8,821 bases of DNA from Ruminococcus sp. AF31-8BH (GCF_003460605.1 NZ_QTVN01000033.1:1-8821); one strand, 5' to 3'; counted from the first letter of the stretch, positions 1 through 6,626 are shown. Notes: a model not told the origin generated them from the letters alone. A program made the numbers and translations.

Positions 1-273
1 GCGGTAAACGCCCTCCGGTCCCAGCTCGGTATGCTTGACCGCCGCATGGTAAAGCTGCTGATAGTCGTCCACCCGGCGGTCAAAGTCCCTCTGCGCCCAC
101 GCTTGACTGGTTCCATAGCGGCCCCAGTAGTAATCCCGATGGCCGTTTTCTCCCTTGGTAAACTGCCAGGTCACAAAGGGGCTCGGCGCTCCCGGATTAT
201 GCCCCAGCGCAAAGCCGTGTCCGGTTTCAAAGGTGGCAGCTTTCAAAATCACATATCCTTGTACTGTCTCCAA
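1..273 (-). CDS. ICE-associated conserved protein, N-terminal part (runs off the window)
   Basis: The frame is open from a TTG codon at 273-271 to the window edge, giving 91 residues with no stop. TTG is chosen because AAAGGAGGG lies 6 nt upstream (279-287); no ATG lies in frame nearby, and the first in-frame GTG is codon 8, too far from the SD. The N-terminus reads LETVQGYVILKAATFETGHG, followed by FALGHNPGAPSPFVTWQF (about residues 21-38) and RDYYWGRYG (about 46-54). From memory, this GFALGHNP...SPFVTWQF...YYWG signature occurs in uncharacterised accessory proteins of Firmicutes Tn1549-like elements; the function is unknown. It is the last gene of the visible operon and is preceded by a palindromic repeat (293-315). 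The reading frame is well supported; the family name is not claimed. Confidence 0.72.
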   Translation of the reverse strand, partial: METVQGYVILKAATFETGHGFALGHNPGAPSPFVTWQFTKGENGHRDYYWGRYGTSQAWAQRDFDRRVDDYQQLYHAAVKHTELGPEGVYR

Positions 274-278
274 GAGAT

Positions 279-287
279 CCCTCCTTT
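279..287 (-). promoter_or_regulatory. Shine-Dalgarno deciding a TTG start
   Basis: On the minus strand this reads AAAGGAGGG, then 6 nt (GATCTC), then TTG at 273. The ideal spacing supports TTG initiation of the partial gene at the left edge. Confidence 0.7.
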
Positions 288-292
288 CTGTG

Positions 293-315
293 CCTCGGGC
301 CAACATGACCCGAAG
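293..315. repeat. 23-bp palindromic repeat, copy 1 (intergenic)
   Basis: The copy has the tcgggcca / tgacccga core around a 3-nt centre. One position is a G-T rather than G-C pair, which becomes a U.G wobble in the minus-strand RNA. It lies about 6 nt upstream of the SD for the left-edge gene and 90 nt after the stop of the Cys-rich VLP gene. Confidence 0.85.
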
Positions 316-344
316 TGCTGGATGTTACGAAATAAGAGGGCAGA

Positions 345-379
345 CCGGGGAGGAATGTAATAAGATATTCCCACCCCGG
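345..379. repeat. GC-rich inverted repeat between genes
   Basis: Arm 345-356 (ccggggaggaat) pairs with 367-379 (attcccaccccgg). This gives 11 base pairs with one A-A mismatch and one bulged C, around a 10-nt AT-rich loop. It follows the stop of the Cys-rich VLP gene by about 27 nt. There is no T-tract after it on the minus strand, so it is not a canonical intrinsic terminator. It could be an mRNA hairpin (processing, stability or attenuation). Confidence 0.5.
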
Positions 380-405
380 AAACACCCTCCAAAAAGCCCG
401 GAATG

Positions 406-807
406 TCAAGCCTTTGGAAGCGGCAAATCGTAACAGCCGCCCGGCCTTTTCTCCCGCATTTTCCTCATGCGTTCCCGGCTTTTTCGGCGGTTCCCTTCGG
501 CCTTGCAGGCGTCGGAACAGTAGGCTTGACGCCCCTCGGGCAAAAACGCCTTTCCGCAGACCGCACAGGCTCGCAGCTCCGGGGAGATGCCTTCCGTTGT
601 CAACGACGCTTGAAGCTCCGGGTTAAGAGGCAGGACAGCCTCACGGAAATAACGGCAGTACGCCCCTGTCCAGCACTTGTGCAGCATATAGCAGGCACAG
701 TCAAGAGGAAGGCACAGGCCGCTTTCCCGGTCATAGTTGGCGCACATCCCCGTGACCAGAGTGCGGATTTTCTTCTTCTCGTCACGGGTCAGCTCCCGGG
801 CGTCCAT
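406..807 (-). CDS. Cysteine-rich VLP-type protein of conjugative elements
   Basis: This is a 133-residue soluble protein with 11 cysteines. The N-terminal block contains MCANYDRESGLCLPLDCACY and CWTGAYCRYFREAVLP (about residues 21-60), the signature I associate with the Cys-rich VLP domain of Firmicutes ICEs. A second cluster, C81-x2-C84 ... C97-x3-C101, looks like a small zinc ribbon or finger, followed by a strongly basic helix-like stretch (about 104-121). Nucleic-acid binding is a reasonable inference but is not shown. The ATG at 807 directly follows the TAA of the preceding gene (TAAATG), and no recognisable SD precedes it. Translation is therefore probably coupled to the small Cys protein; the palindrome upstream is part of that gene's coding end. 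Confidence 0.85.
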   Translation of the reverse strand: MDARELTRDEKKKIRTLVTGMCANYDRESGLCLPLDCACYMLHKCWTGAYCRYFREAVLPLNPELQASLTTEGISPELRACAVCGKAFLPEGRQAYCSDACKAEGNRRKSRERMRKMREKRPGGCYDLPLPKA

Positions 808-999
808 TTAAGACTTCGGGCCACGATGGCCCGAAGGGCGGGGCTCCACGATCAGCGCCCGGAACTTCTTCCGGCACTGTTTTTTCTTTCCTTTGCACTC
901 CTTGTAGTAACGGCATCCCTTACAAGGGTCGTCATTGTCCCAGCCGGGGTGCGGTACTTCCTTCATCATTCGTTCAAAAGGGCTGCTTGTAAAATTCAT
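808..999 (-). CDS. Small four-cysteine ICE protein
   Basis: This is a 63-residue protein starting at ATG 999-997, which has GGAGGA 7 nt upstream. An ATG two codons earlier abuts the SD and is less likely. Its body contains PCKGCRYYKECKGKKKQC: cysteines 26, 29, 35 and 42 in a CxxC...C...C pattern that could hold one metal ion, set in lysine-rich sequence. Small CxxC proteins of unknown role are usual in this part of such elements. The last residues (RPSGHRGPKS) are encoded by a copy of the 23-bp palindrome (814-836). The C-terminus therefore derives from the repeat. The start lies 2 nt after the stop of the DUF4366 gene and the stop abuts the next start, so this is a tightly coupled trio. Confidence 0.75.
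   Translation of the reverse strand: MNFTSSPFERMMKEVPHPGWDNDDPCKGCRYYKECKGKKKQCRKKFRALIVEPRPSGHRGPKS
814..836. repeat. 23-bp palindromic repeat, copy 2 (inside a coding end)
   Basis: This is a perfect 10-bp stem (cttcgggcca / tggcccgaag) around cga. It lies within the last codons of the small Cys protein, read on the minus strand as SGHRGPK, and ends 4 nt before its stop codon. Confidence 0.92.
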
Positions 1000-1001
1000 T
1001 C

Positions 1002-1649
1002 TCATTCCTCCGTATCTTCCTCCCACGGCGGGGTATCTTCGTCCTCGGGTTCCTCTGCGATCTCCTCCAGCTCCCCGTCCTCATATTCGCAGTAATCATC
1101 TTCCAAATCCGGGGCTTCATGCTTCGGCTTGTAAATCTTGAAATAGTAACCAATTCCACCGCCGGCCAGCACCACCGCACCGATCAGGAGCAGAGAGAGA
1201 AGGGGGCTGTCCTTTTTCTCCGGCTTGGGTTCCGGTACTTCCTCCACCGGTTCGGTGGGCTTTGGCTCTGGCTCAGGGGTCACTTCTTTGGGCGGTTCCT
1301 TACCCTGTTCAGCAAGAGGCAGAAGGTCGTCTGTGGTAACGGTATTGAGGAAATAGACGTTCTCGCTGGTTTTCTGTTTGTCGATCACCAGATAAAACAC
1401 GCTCTCGTCTGCTGTGGTGATGGTGTAGAACTCCTTTCCATCCTCGTCGGTGGCGTTGTCCACCACGGTTCCCGTCCCGTCCGGGGTAAAGGGGTTCTGG
1501 GTTTCCGGCTCTGCTTCGGTTTCTGCCAGGGAGGGAGCTGTCTCCGGCTGCGGCTCGCTGCTCTGTGCATAAGCCGGGACCGTAAAGATCAGGCAACACA
1601 AAAGGCTGGCAGCCATCGCCGCCAGCCTGCGGTATTTAGTTTTTTTCAT
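1002..1649 (-). CDS. CD1107-type exported membrane protein (DUF4366)
   Basis: This is a 215-residue protein from ATG 1649, with AAGGAGGA about 8 nt upstream. Residues 1-28 form a signal peptide: basic MKKTKYRR, a hydrophobic core, then VPAYAQ with a likely cleavage after AYA. The extracytoplasmic domain (about 55-115) includes GKEFYTITTADESVFYLVID and VYFLNTVTTDDLLPL, typical of DUF4366. A Pro/Glu-rich linker with PEPEPKP-like repeats (about 118-146) follows. A transmembrane helix (about 148-170) and a very acidic 40-residue cytoplasmic tail complete it. The family is constant in Tn1549/CTn conjugation operons; it is a presumed cell-envelope component of the transfer machine, with unknown biochemical role. 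The gene overlaps the 3' end of the DUF4315 gene by 14 bp, implying translational coupling. Confidence 0.9.
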   Translation of the reverse strand: MKKTKYRRLAAMAASLLCCLIFTVPAYAQSSEPQPETAPSLAETEAEPETQNPFTPDGTGTVVDNATDEDGKEFYTITTADESVFYLVIDKQKTSENVYFLNTVTTDDLLPLAEQGKEPPKEVTPEPEPKPTEPVEEVPEPKPEKKDSPLLSLLLIGAVVLAGGGIGYYFKIYKPKHEAPDLEDDYCEYEDGELEEIAEEPEDEDTPPWEEDTEE

Positions 1650-1902
1650 GGGCTGTGTCCTCCTTTTCGGGTGCCTCCGGCTTCGGGTCAGTATGGTCCG
1701 AAGCGGTAAGGCTGTTTTTGGGGTCATTCAGAAATGCCATCAGCTGGGCGGGCGTCAGTTTAAGGGAGCGCACCGCCTGCACGATCTGGCTGTTTTCTTC
1801 CTCCTGTTTCTGCTTTTCCAGCTCCCGGATTTTGGCCTGCCACTCGGCAGCCTTCTCCCGGGCTTTTTCCAGTTCCTTATCGAGCTTGTCGATCTTGTTC
1901 AT
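1636..1902 (-). CDS. DUF4315 family coiled-coil protein
   Basis: This is an 88-residue protein from ATG 1902, preceded by AGGAAAGGAG. The frame extends upstream of this ATG into the previous gene, but that extension has no SD and breaks the family's MxKIDKL-type beginning. Residues 3-38 are a charged heptad-like coiled coil (KIDKLDKELEKAREKAAEWQ and on). A conserved-looking helix, SLKLTPAQLMAFL, follows at about 46-58. The C-terminal 30 residues are low-complexity and include SDHTDPK, encoded by a degenerate palindrome copy (1681-1703). DUF4315 proteins regularly sit between the NlpC/P60 and DUF4366 genes of these ICEs. Role unknown; a small assembly or partner-binding subunit is a guess. Confidence 0.88.
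   Translation of the reverse strand: MNKIDKLDKELEKAREKAAEWQAKIRELEKQKQEEENSQIVQAVRSLKLTPAQLMAFLNDPKNSLTASDHTDPKPEAPEKEDTAHEKN
1681..1703. repeat. 23-bp palindromic repeat, copy 3 (degenerate, in coding sequence)
   Basis: The arms cttcgggtca and tggtccgaag surround gta; 8 of 10 stem positions still pair. On the minus strand it is read in frame as SDHTDPK near the C-terminus of the DUF4315 protein. Confidence 0.75.
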
Positions 1903-1924
1903 GCAAGGACTCCTTTCCTCTGGC

Positions 1925-3826
1925 TCACAAACGCCCGAAGGCATAGAAATGTGTCTGCCAGTAGCTTGAATTGATGTTTGCGTATTGGATGGGCGAACCA
2001 CAATGGAGCATCATCCCGTCGCCCACATAAATCCCCACATGGGACACAGGGCCGGGGCTGTCATAGGTTCCCGTGAAAAAGATAATGTCGCCGGGCTTTG
2101 CCTCGGAGGGGGAAATGATAGCGCACTGGTTATAAATGCCCTGTGCCGTGGTACGGGGCAGGTTGTGGACGCCGCTGGCCGTGTACACCCAGCAGACAAA
2201 GCCCGAACAGTCAAAGGAGGTGGACGGGCTGGAGCCGCCCCACACATAGGGCCAGCCGATGTACTTTGTGGCTTCTTCCATGAGCGCCGCAAAAGCCGGG
2301 TCATCCAGCGCCTCGCCGGGTATCTCATAGCTGGGGCCGGTATCTTCGCCGCCGTTGTAAATCCCCTCCCACAGATAGGGCTTGTTGCCTTTGAGCTGCT
2401 GCATAACGGTGTATATCTGCCTCTGCTGTTCGTCAAGCCTCGGCAGGATCACGGCGGGCAGCGTCTTGTTTGTGAGGGTCACATTTAAGATGTAATACTC
2501 ATAGGGGACTTCCTCGGTGGTGGTTTCCCCGGTCTCCGGGTCGGTGCTGGTTTCGGTGCGGTAGCGTATCTCGACTTCCTCCGTCAAGGTCAGCTCATAC
2601 TGTGCCTCGAAGATCTCCCGCAGCTCGTCCTGCACCTGTTCACGGAAATAGACATGGTACTTTGCCGAGAGATAGGACGCCAGCTCATAGGGGTTATGGC
2701 CGATCTCGTCCACGGAATAGCGGTACTCGTCATAGCCGGGATGGGTGCTTTCAATGTTCGCTACCGTCTGCGCCAGCTCGTTTTCCAGCGCCGTGTAGTC
2801 CTCGTCCACCCCCAGCAGGTCCGTATCCTCCGAGGCGTAGGAGGTGCCGGATAACGCATTGGCAAGGCCGCTGCCAAGCGTGGGAAAAATGGAACTTACC
2901 GCCGACACAAGAAAACAGAGCAGCAACAGCAGGAGCAGGATCAGCACCGCCACAGGATGACGGGTCACAAACTGTGCCGCCCGACGGGTCGCAGTTCCCG
3001 AAGCGGCAGCGGTTTTCTTTGCGGTCTTTGCGCCCTGTTTTGCAGCCGCCTTTGCTTCTTTGGAATACCGGCGTTTCAGTTTCCATTTCTGCTGCACACG
3101 GGAAAGCGGATTGCTGGCAAGCTCCGGGTGCTCGGAGGCCATCTTCTGAAAATCCATATTGGCCCGGGCTTTTATGTCCTTCCGTTCCCATTTTGCCACC
3201 TTCCGGGCCGGGTGCTCCCGCCAGCGGCGTTTGGCATACCGGGTCAGTTTCCGGGCTCCGGCCTCTGCGGCCAGCTCGGATTTATGGGCTCCTTCCACAC
3301 CCACATTTTCATGCTCAACCTCGTGTATCTTGTTGTGGAGATAAAACCATGCCTCGGTGCGGGCTCCCCGGACAGCTTTCTTCGCAAGCCCCGGCGGCTT
3401 CTGCGCCGCCCGTTTCGCCTCGACCTTATCCAGCTTCTCCCGGGCCTTTCCCAGCTTTTCCCCGGCGCGCTCCGCTTTGGCCTGCGCCTTCTGGTACTTG
3501 TCCTTTTTACTCCCGGCCTTCTCGGCGGAGCCCTCCGGCTCCTGTGCCCTGCCGGTATCCTGCGGCCTGCTCGCTTCATCCTCCTGCCTCATGCGGTCAG
3601 AGGGACGGCTTTTGCGGCTGTCCTCTTGAAACTTGCCGCTTTTGGACTTCGGGCCATCATGGCCCGAAGGACTGTCCTGCCCGGCATCCTCGTCCTCAAA
3701 CCGCAGACGTCGGGACGGTGCGGGGGAAGGTCCTTCCCGTTCTGCCGGTCCGGGGCGATTGTCCCCGGTATCCTCCGTCGGCCCCGGCCTTTGAAAATTC
3801 CGTTTGTCCGGTTTCTTTCCGATAAT
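1925..3826 (-). CDS. CD1108-type NlpC/P60 cell-wall hydrolase (VirB1-like), probable ATT start
   Basis: From ATT 3826 the product has 633 residues. ATT is preferred because AAGGAGGG ends 4-5 nt upstream (3831-3838), and no ATG, GTG or TTG occurs in frame between there and Met79 (ATG 3592), which has no SD. The frame is open back to the VirB4 stop. The N-terminal half is a long Lys/Arg/Ala-rich, partly coiled-coil cytoplasmic region (to about 289). A transmembrane helix of Leu-rich sequence follows (about 290-310), then an extracellular stalk (about 330-480). The C-terminal NlpC/P60 domain (about 518-633) has Cys540 in SFDCSGFVCW, His596 in SHVGIYVG and a downstream polar His608. This fold cleaves peptide links in peptidoglycan and would open the wall for the conjugation channel. 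One palindrome copy is translated in frame as PSGHDGPKS (about residues 52-60). Confidence 0.88.
   Translation of the reverse strand: MIGKKPDKRNFQRPGPTEDTGDNRPGPAEREGPSPAPSRRLRFEDEDAGQDSPSGHDGPKSKSGKFQEDSRKSRPSDRMRQEDEASRPQDTGRAQEPEGSAEKAGSKKDKYQKAQAKAERAGEKLGKAREKLDKVEAKRAAQKPPGLAKKAVRGARTEAWFYLHNKIHEVEHENVGVEGAHKSELAAEAGARKLTRYAKRRWREHPARKVAKWERKDIKARANMDFQKMASEHPELASNPLSRVQQKWKLKRRYSKEAKAAAKQGAKTAKKTAAASGTATRRAAQFVTRHPVAVLILLLLLLLCFLVSAVSSIFPTLGSGLANALSGTSYASEDTDLLGVDEDYTALENELAQTVANIESTHPGYDEYRYSVDEIGHNPYELASYLSAKYHVYFREQVQDELREIFEAQYELTLTEEVEIRYRTETSTDPETGETTTEEVPYEYYILNVTLTNKTLPAVILPRLDEQQRQIYTVMQQLKGNKPYLWEGIYNGGEDTGPSYEIPGEALDDPAFAALMEEATKYIGWPYVWGGSSPSTSFDCSGFVCWVYTASGVHNLPRTTAQGIYNQCAIISPSEAKPGDIIFFTGTYDSPGPVSHVGIYVGDGMMLHCGSPIQYANINSSYWQTHFYAFGRL
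3647..3669. repeat. 23-bp palindromic repeat, copy 4 (in coding sequence)
   Basis: This is a perfect 11-bp palindrome (cttcgggccat / atggcccgaag) about a single C. It lies inside the N-terminal coding part of the NlpC/P60 gene if the ATT start is right, and is read as SGHDGPK. If translation began at ATG 3592 it would lie in the 5' untranslated region. Confidence 0.92.
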
Positions 3827-3830
3827 GTAT

Positions 3831-3838
3831 CCCTCCTT
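3831..3838 (-). promoter_or_regulatory. Shine-Dalgarno pointing to an ATT start codon
   Basis: The minus strand reads AAGGAGGG, then ATAC, then ATT (3826-3824). The strength and spacing match the other SDs in this operon. The only in-frame codon of initiator type at this distance is ATT. Confidence 0.6.
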
Positions 3839-3844
3839 TCCAAA

Positions 3845-3867
3845 CCTCGGGCCATCATGGCCCGAAG
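3845..3867. repeat. 23-bp palindromic repeat, copy 5 (intergenic)
   Basis: The arms cctcgggccat and atggcccgaag surround a central C; 10 of 11 positions pair. It begins 4 nt after the VirB4 stop (3872-3874) and ends about 6 nt before the SD of the NlpC/P60 gene. Confidence 0.9.
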
Positions 3868-3871
3868 TGTG

Positions 3872-6265
3872 TTACGCCCGGTTCATTTCCTGTTTTTTGT
3901 CCTCCGGGCGGGTGGTCATAATGGCGTACAGCTCGGTATTCTGCGGGAAGCGGTCAACAAACGGGATGGTGGTATTCCCGAAGAACAGCAGCCCTTCGCC
4001 GGAATTGGTATGGGTCACATAGGAAAGCTGGTGGGGGCTGATCCCAAGCTGTTTGGCTAAAATCTGCCGGTCCCCCTGTGCCTGCGAGAGCAGCACAAGG
4101 AAGTCCGAGTTTTCAAAGATGTTCTCAATCTCCGGGCTTGCCAGAAAATCCTTTACATTCTGCGTTAAAGCACTCGGAACGCACCCTTTTTTTCGCAGCA
4201 TTTTCCAGATCGCCACACAATAGCTTGCCGTCAGACGGTCACGGAGCAGCACATGAAATTCGTCAAAGTAACACCATGTGGCGATACCGCGGAGGAAATT
4301 CATGGACACCTGCGAGTTTACCAAGTTCTGCATAATGAGCATGGCAATCGTCCGAAGCCCGGCCCCCAGCTTTTTTAAGTCAAGGCATACCAGACGGCGG
4401 TTTAAGTCCACATTGGTTTCATGGTTGAACACGTTAAGGGAGCCCGACACATAAATTTCAAGGGCCGTCGCCAGCCGCACCGCCTCGCCCTCCGGCTGGG
4501 AACAGAGCAGGTCATACAGGGTTTGGAGGGTCGGCATTTTGCTTGTTTCCGGGTCCTGCAAGTGTTCCCGGTACATCTGGCGCACACAGCGGTCAATGAC
4601 GGTACGCTCCACCGGCTGCAAGCCGTCCTTGCCGCCGACGATCAGCTCCATCAGCGACAGGATAAAGTCGGCTTTCAGTGCCATCGGGTTTTCCTCGTCA
4701 AAGCTCAAATCAATGTCCATCGGATTGATGTGGTGGGGGCTGTCCGGTGCGATCTCGATGACCTGTCCGCCCAGCCGCCTGATAAGGGGCGAGTATTCGC
4801 CCATCGGGTCCACCACGATAATGCGGTCTTTTGTGGCAAGGAACACGTTCACAAGCTCCCGCTTTGCGGCGAAGGATTTACCGGAGCCCGGCACACCGAG
4901 GAACAGGCCGTTGGGGTTTTTGAGCTTTTTCCGGTTTGCCATGATGACGTTATGGGAAAGGGCGTTGAGCCCGTAATAGACGGCTTCGCCATCCATGCGG
5001 AGCTCCTGCGTCATAAAGGGAACGAAAATGGCCGTGGAGCTGGTGGTCATGCCGCGCTTGATCTCAATGCCGTTATGGCCCAGCGGAAGGCTGGAAAGAA
5101 AACCGTCCTCCTGCTGGAAGTCCAGCCGCTTCAAGGTGCAGTTGTATTTCTGGACGATACCGGACACCGTGAACAGGTCGTTGTCCAGCTCCCGGCGGGT
5201 CGGGGCCATGTTTACCACAAGGAAGGTCAGAAGGAACATTCTTTCATTCCGGCTCTGTAAATCTTCCAAGAGGGTCTTTGCGTCGTTGCTGTACGTTACA
5301 AGGTCAGGCGGGAGTATGTCCATGTCGTACCCTGACCGGGCTGCCTTTTTTTGTTCCTCCACTTTCATCTTGTCAATGTCGGAGACTTTGGCCTTGATGG
5401 ATTTTACGGCGGCGGCCTGATCGACGGTCTGGATATGGAGGGTAATGGTCATTTCCGCATCCATTTCCAAAAGCTCCGCCAGCAGCTTGTCCGAGAGCTC
5501 CGAGGCCAAAATCTGCAAGTAAGAGGCAGCGCCCCAGGTCGTCCCCACCCGGAACAGTCGGCTGAAACGGAAATCGAAGCTGTCCGGGGCGATAAAGTCT
5601 TTGGTGGAAAGCCCGGTTTTGGGGATCATATCCCATGAAAACCGGAAGGGGGAGCCGCTGCCGGGGTGGAGTTGCCCGTGAAGAAGCTCCAGCCGTTCCA
5701 GCCCCGAAAGGGAACGGCACTTGACGCCCAGCTTTTTGAAGTTCCCGCAAATGTCCGCCTCTACACGTTCCAGCCTTGCCCTGGCGGTGGGAAGGTCGTC
5801 CACGTTCACGCCGAAGGTCAGGAGCTTTGTGCGGACAATGCCGTTGTTGCTTTTGGCGATCTGGTTTTCCAGCATTTCCACATACTCACACCGGACGCTG
5901 TTGTAATCATCGTCCTGCATGGGGATGTTCACGCTGTACCGGCTGCCCGGGCGGCTCCGGTGGTTGAGGAAGGAAAGCTGGAACGGAAGGCTGCTGTCAA
6001 AGTAGTTGAGGCAGGCGCTCCACCCGTCAAAGATGGCTGCCTGATCTTCGGACTGTGCGAGCTGGTAGTTGATGTCCTCGTATTCAATGGTTTTGGTGTA
6101 ATAGCGGTCCGCTACCCGGCACACCCCGTCCCGGTACATTTCCCGGTAAGGGAGGGTCTGCTGGGCGGTGGTGGGAATGTTCTTTCCTTTCGTGAACAGG
6201 CCGGTAAGGCCCTGCTTTTCAGGCTTTCTGCCTGCGGGCTTTCCGGCCCTTCTGCTGTTTCGCAA
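3872..6265 (-). CDS. VirB4-type conjugation ATPase (CD1110 family)
   Basis: The product has 797 residues from TTG 6265, which has AAAGGAGG about 9 nt upstream (6275-6282). An ATG 22 codons further up (6331) lies deep inside the PrgI gene without an SD. The N-terminus is basic, and the VirB4 N-domain signature DGVCRVADRYYTKTIEYEDI occurs near residues 46-65. The C-terminal motor domain has Walker A GVPGSGKS (about 457-464), the VDPMGEY segment (about 485-491) and Walker B CYFDEF (about 665-670). Further motifs include KKGCVPSALTQNVKDFL. VirB4 hydrolyses ATP at the inner face of the membrane to assemble and drive the type IV secretion channel. Length is normal for the family and I see no frameshift. 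It overlaps the PrgI gene by 47 nt. Confidence 0.96.
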   Translation of the reverse strand: MRNSRRAGKPAGRKPEKQGLTGLFTKGKNIPTTAQQTLPYREMYRDGVCRVADRYYTKTIEYEDINYQLAQSEDQAAIFDGWSACLNYFDSSLPFQLSFLNHRSRPGSRYSVNIPMQDDDYNSVRCEYVEMLENQIAKSNNGIVRTKLLTFGVNVDDLPTARARLERVEADICGNFKKLGVKCRSLSGLERLELLHGQLHPGSGSPFRFSWDMIPKTGLSTKDFIAPDSFDFRFSRLFRVGTTWGAASYLQILASELSDKLLAELLEMDAEMTITLHIQTVDQAAAVKSIKAKVSDIDKMKVEEQKKAARSGYDMDILPPDLVTYSNDAKTLLEDLQSRNERMFLLTFLVVNMAPTRRELDNDLFTVSGIVQKYNCTLKRLDFQQEDGFLSSLPLGHNGIEIKRGMTTSSTAIFVPFMTQELRMDGEAVYYGLNALSHNVIMANRKKLKNPNGLFLGVPGSGKSFAAKRELVNVFLATKDRIIVVDPMGEYSPLIRRLGGQVIEIAPDSPHHINPMDIDLSFDEENPMALKADFILSLMELIVGGKDGLQPVERTVIDRCVRQMYREHLQDPETSKMPTLQTLYDLLCSQPEGEAVRLATALEIYVSGSLNVFNHETNVDLNRRLVCLDLKKLGAGLRTIAMLIMQNLVNSQVSMNFLRGIATWCYFDEFHVLLRDRLTASYCVAIWKMLRKKGCVPSALTQNVKDFLASPEIENIFENSDFLVLLSQAQGDRQILAKQLGISPHQLSYVTHTNSGEGLLFFGNTTIPFVDRFPQNTELYAIMTTRPEDKKQEMNRA

Positions 6266-6605
6266 TCGGCTGCGCCTCCTTTCTGACGCTAAGCAGCGCA
6301 TAGAAGTTTTCGGTTTTGTAAGGCCGCACACGGGGATAGAGGAACCGGGTGCGGATGATGTTTTTCAGCACTTTTTCCAGCGGCAGACCGTCTCGTTCAT
6401 ACATAGCCAGAAAGAAGAACGGGAGCATGAGGCCGATCATCAGGAACATGGCGGCACTGTTCCCGATACTGCCACGGGAAAACAGGTAAGCCGGGAGGCC
6501 CACCGCCGCCGCGCTGGAAAAACAAACAAGCTGGCGCTTCGTTAGGTTGAAGGCCAGCTTTGTCTTGATTTTGGAAAGGTCTTTTGGTACTGGCACATAG
6601 GCCAT
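6219..6605 (-). CDS. PrgI family (VirB3-like) membrane protein
   Basis: This is a 128-residue protein from ATG 6605, with AAAGGAGGTGTACC upstream. The N-terminus MAYVPVPKDLSKIKTKLAFNLTKRQ matches the PrgI-family opening. Two transmembrane helices follow (about 24-43 and 48-68), then the conserved YERDGLPLEKVLKNIIR segment (about 69-85) and RFLYPRVRPYKTEN. It is presumed to anchor VirB4 at the inner membrane, as VirB3 does; VirB3 and VirB4 are fused in some systems. The basic C-tail (KQQKGRKARRQKA) is encoded in the 47-nt overlap with VirB4, so expression is probably coupled. Confidence 0.93.
   Translation of the reverse strand: MAYVPVPKDLSKIKTKLAFNLTKRQLVCFSSAAAVGLPAYLFSRGSIGNSAAMFLMIGLMLPFFFLAMYERDGLPLEKVLKNIIRTRFLYPRVRPYKTENFYALLSVRKEAQPIAKQQKGRKARRQKA
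6275..6282 (-). promoter_or_regulatory. Shine-Dalgarno deciding the VirB4 TTG start
   Basis: AAAGGAGG on the minus strand lies within the 3' coding part of the PrgI gene, 9 nt before TTG 6265. It supports a TTG start inside the upstream gene. Confidence 0.65.
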
Positions 6606-6626
6606 TTTGGTACACCTCCTTTATTG

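Noticed and set aside
381..409. TTGACA on the minus strand as a -35 box
   Set aside because: At 17-nt spacing the -10 position reads GGTGTT. The nearest TATCTT is far too distant, so there is no credible promoter.
403..1095. 230-codon plus-strand open frame
   Set aside because: It spans three minus-strand genes with good starts and Cys motifs, and its own product is low-complexity Ser/Pro/Arg sequence.
2602..3825. 407-codon plus-strand open frame opposite the NlpC/P60 gene
   Set aside because: It is Pro/Arg/Ser-rich with no recognisable domain, no SD, and lies wholly antisense to a well-supported gene. It is a by-product of GC-rich codon use.
3589..3858. 89-residue minus-strand frame starting MMARGLERRD upstream of the NlpC/P60 gene
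   Set aside because: Its start is the ATG in a palindrome centre without an SD, and it overlaps the ATT-initiated NlpC/P60 frame. The ATT frame joins the known protein.
2957..4060. 367-codon plus-strand open frame
   Set aside because: It runs antisense across the NlpC/P60 gene and the VirB4 end, crosses palindromes, and has shadow-like composition and no family resemblance.
4421..5260. 279-codon plus-strand open frame opposite VirB4
   Set aside because: It mirrors the coding of the VirB4 motor domain and shows no independent signals.
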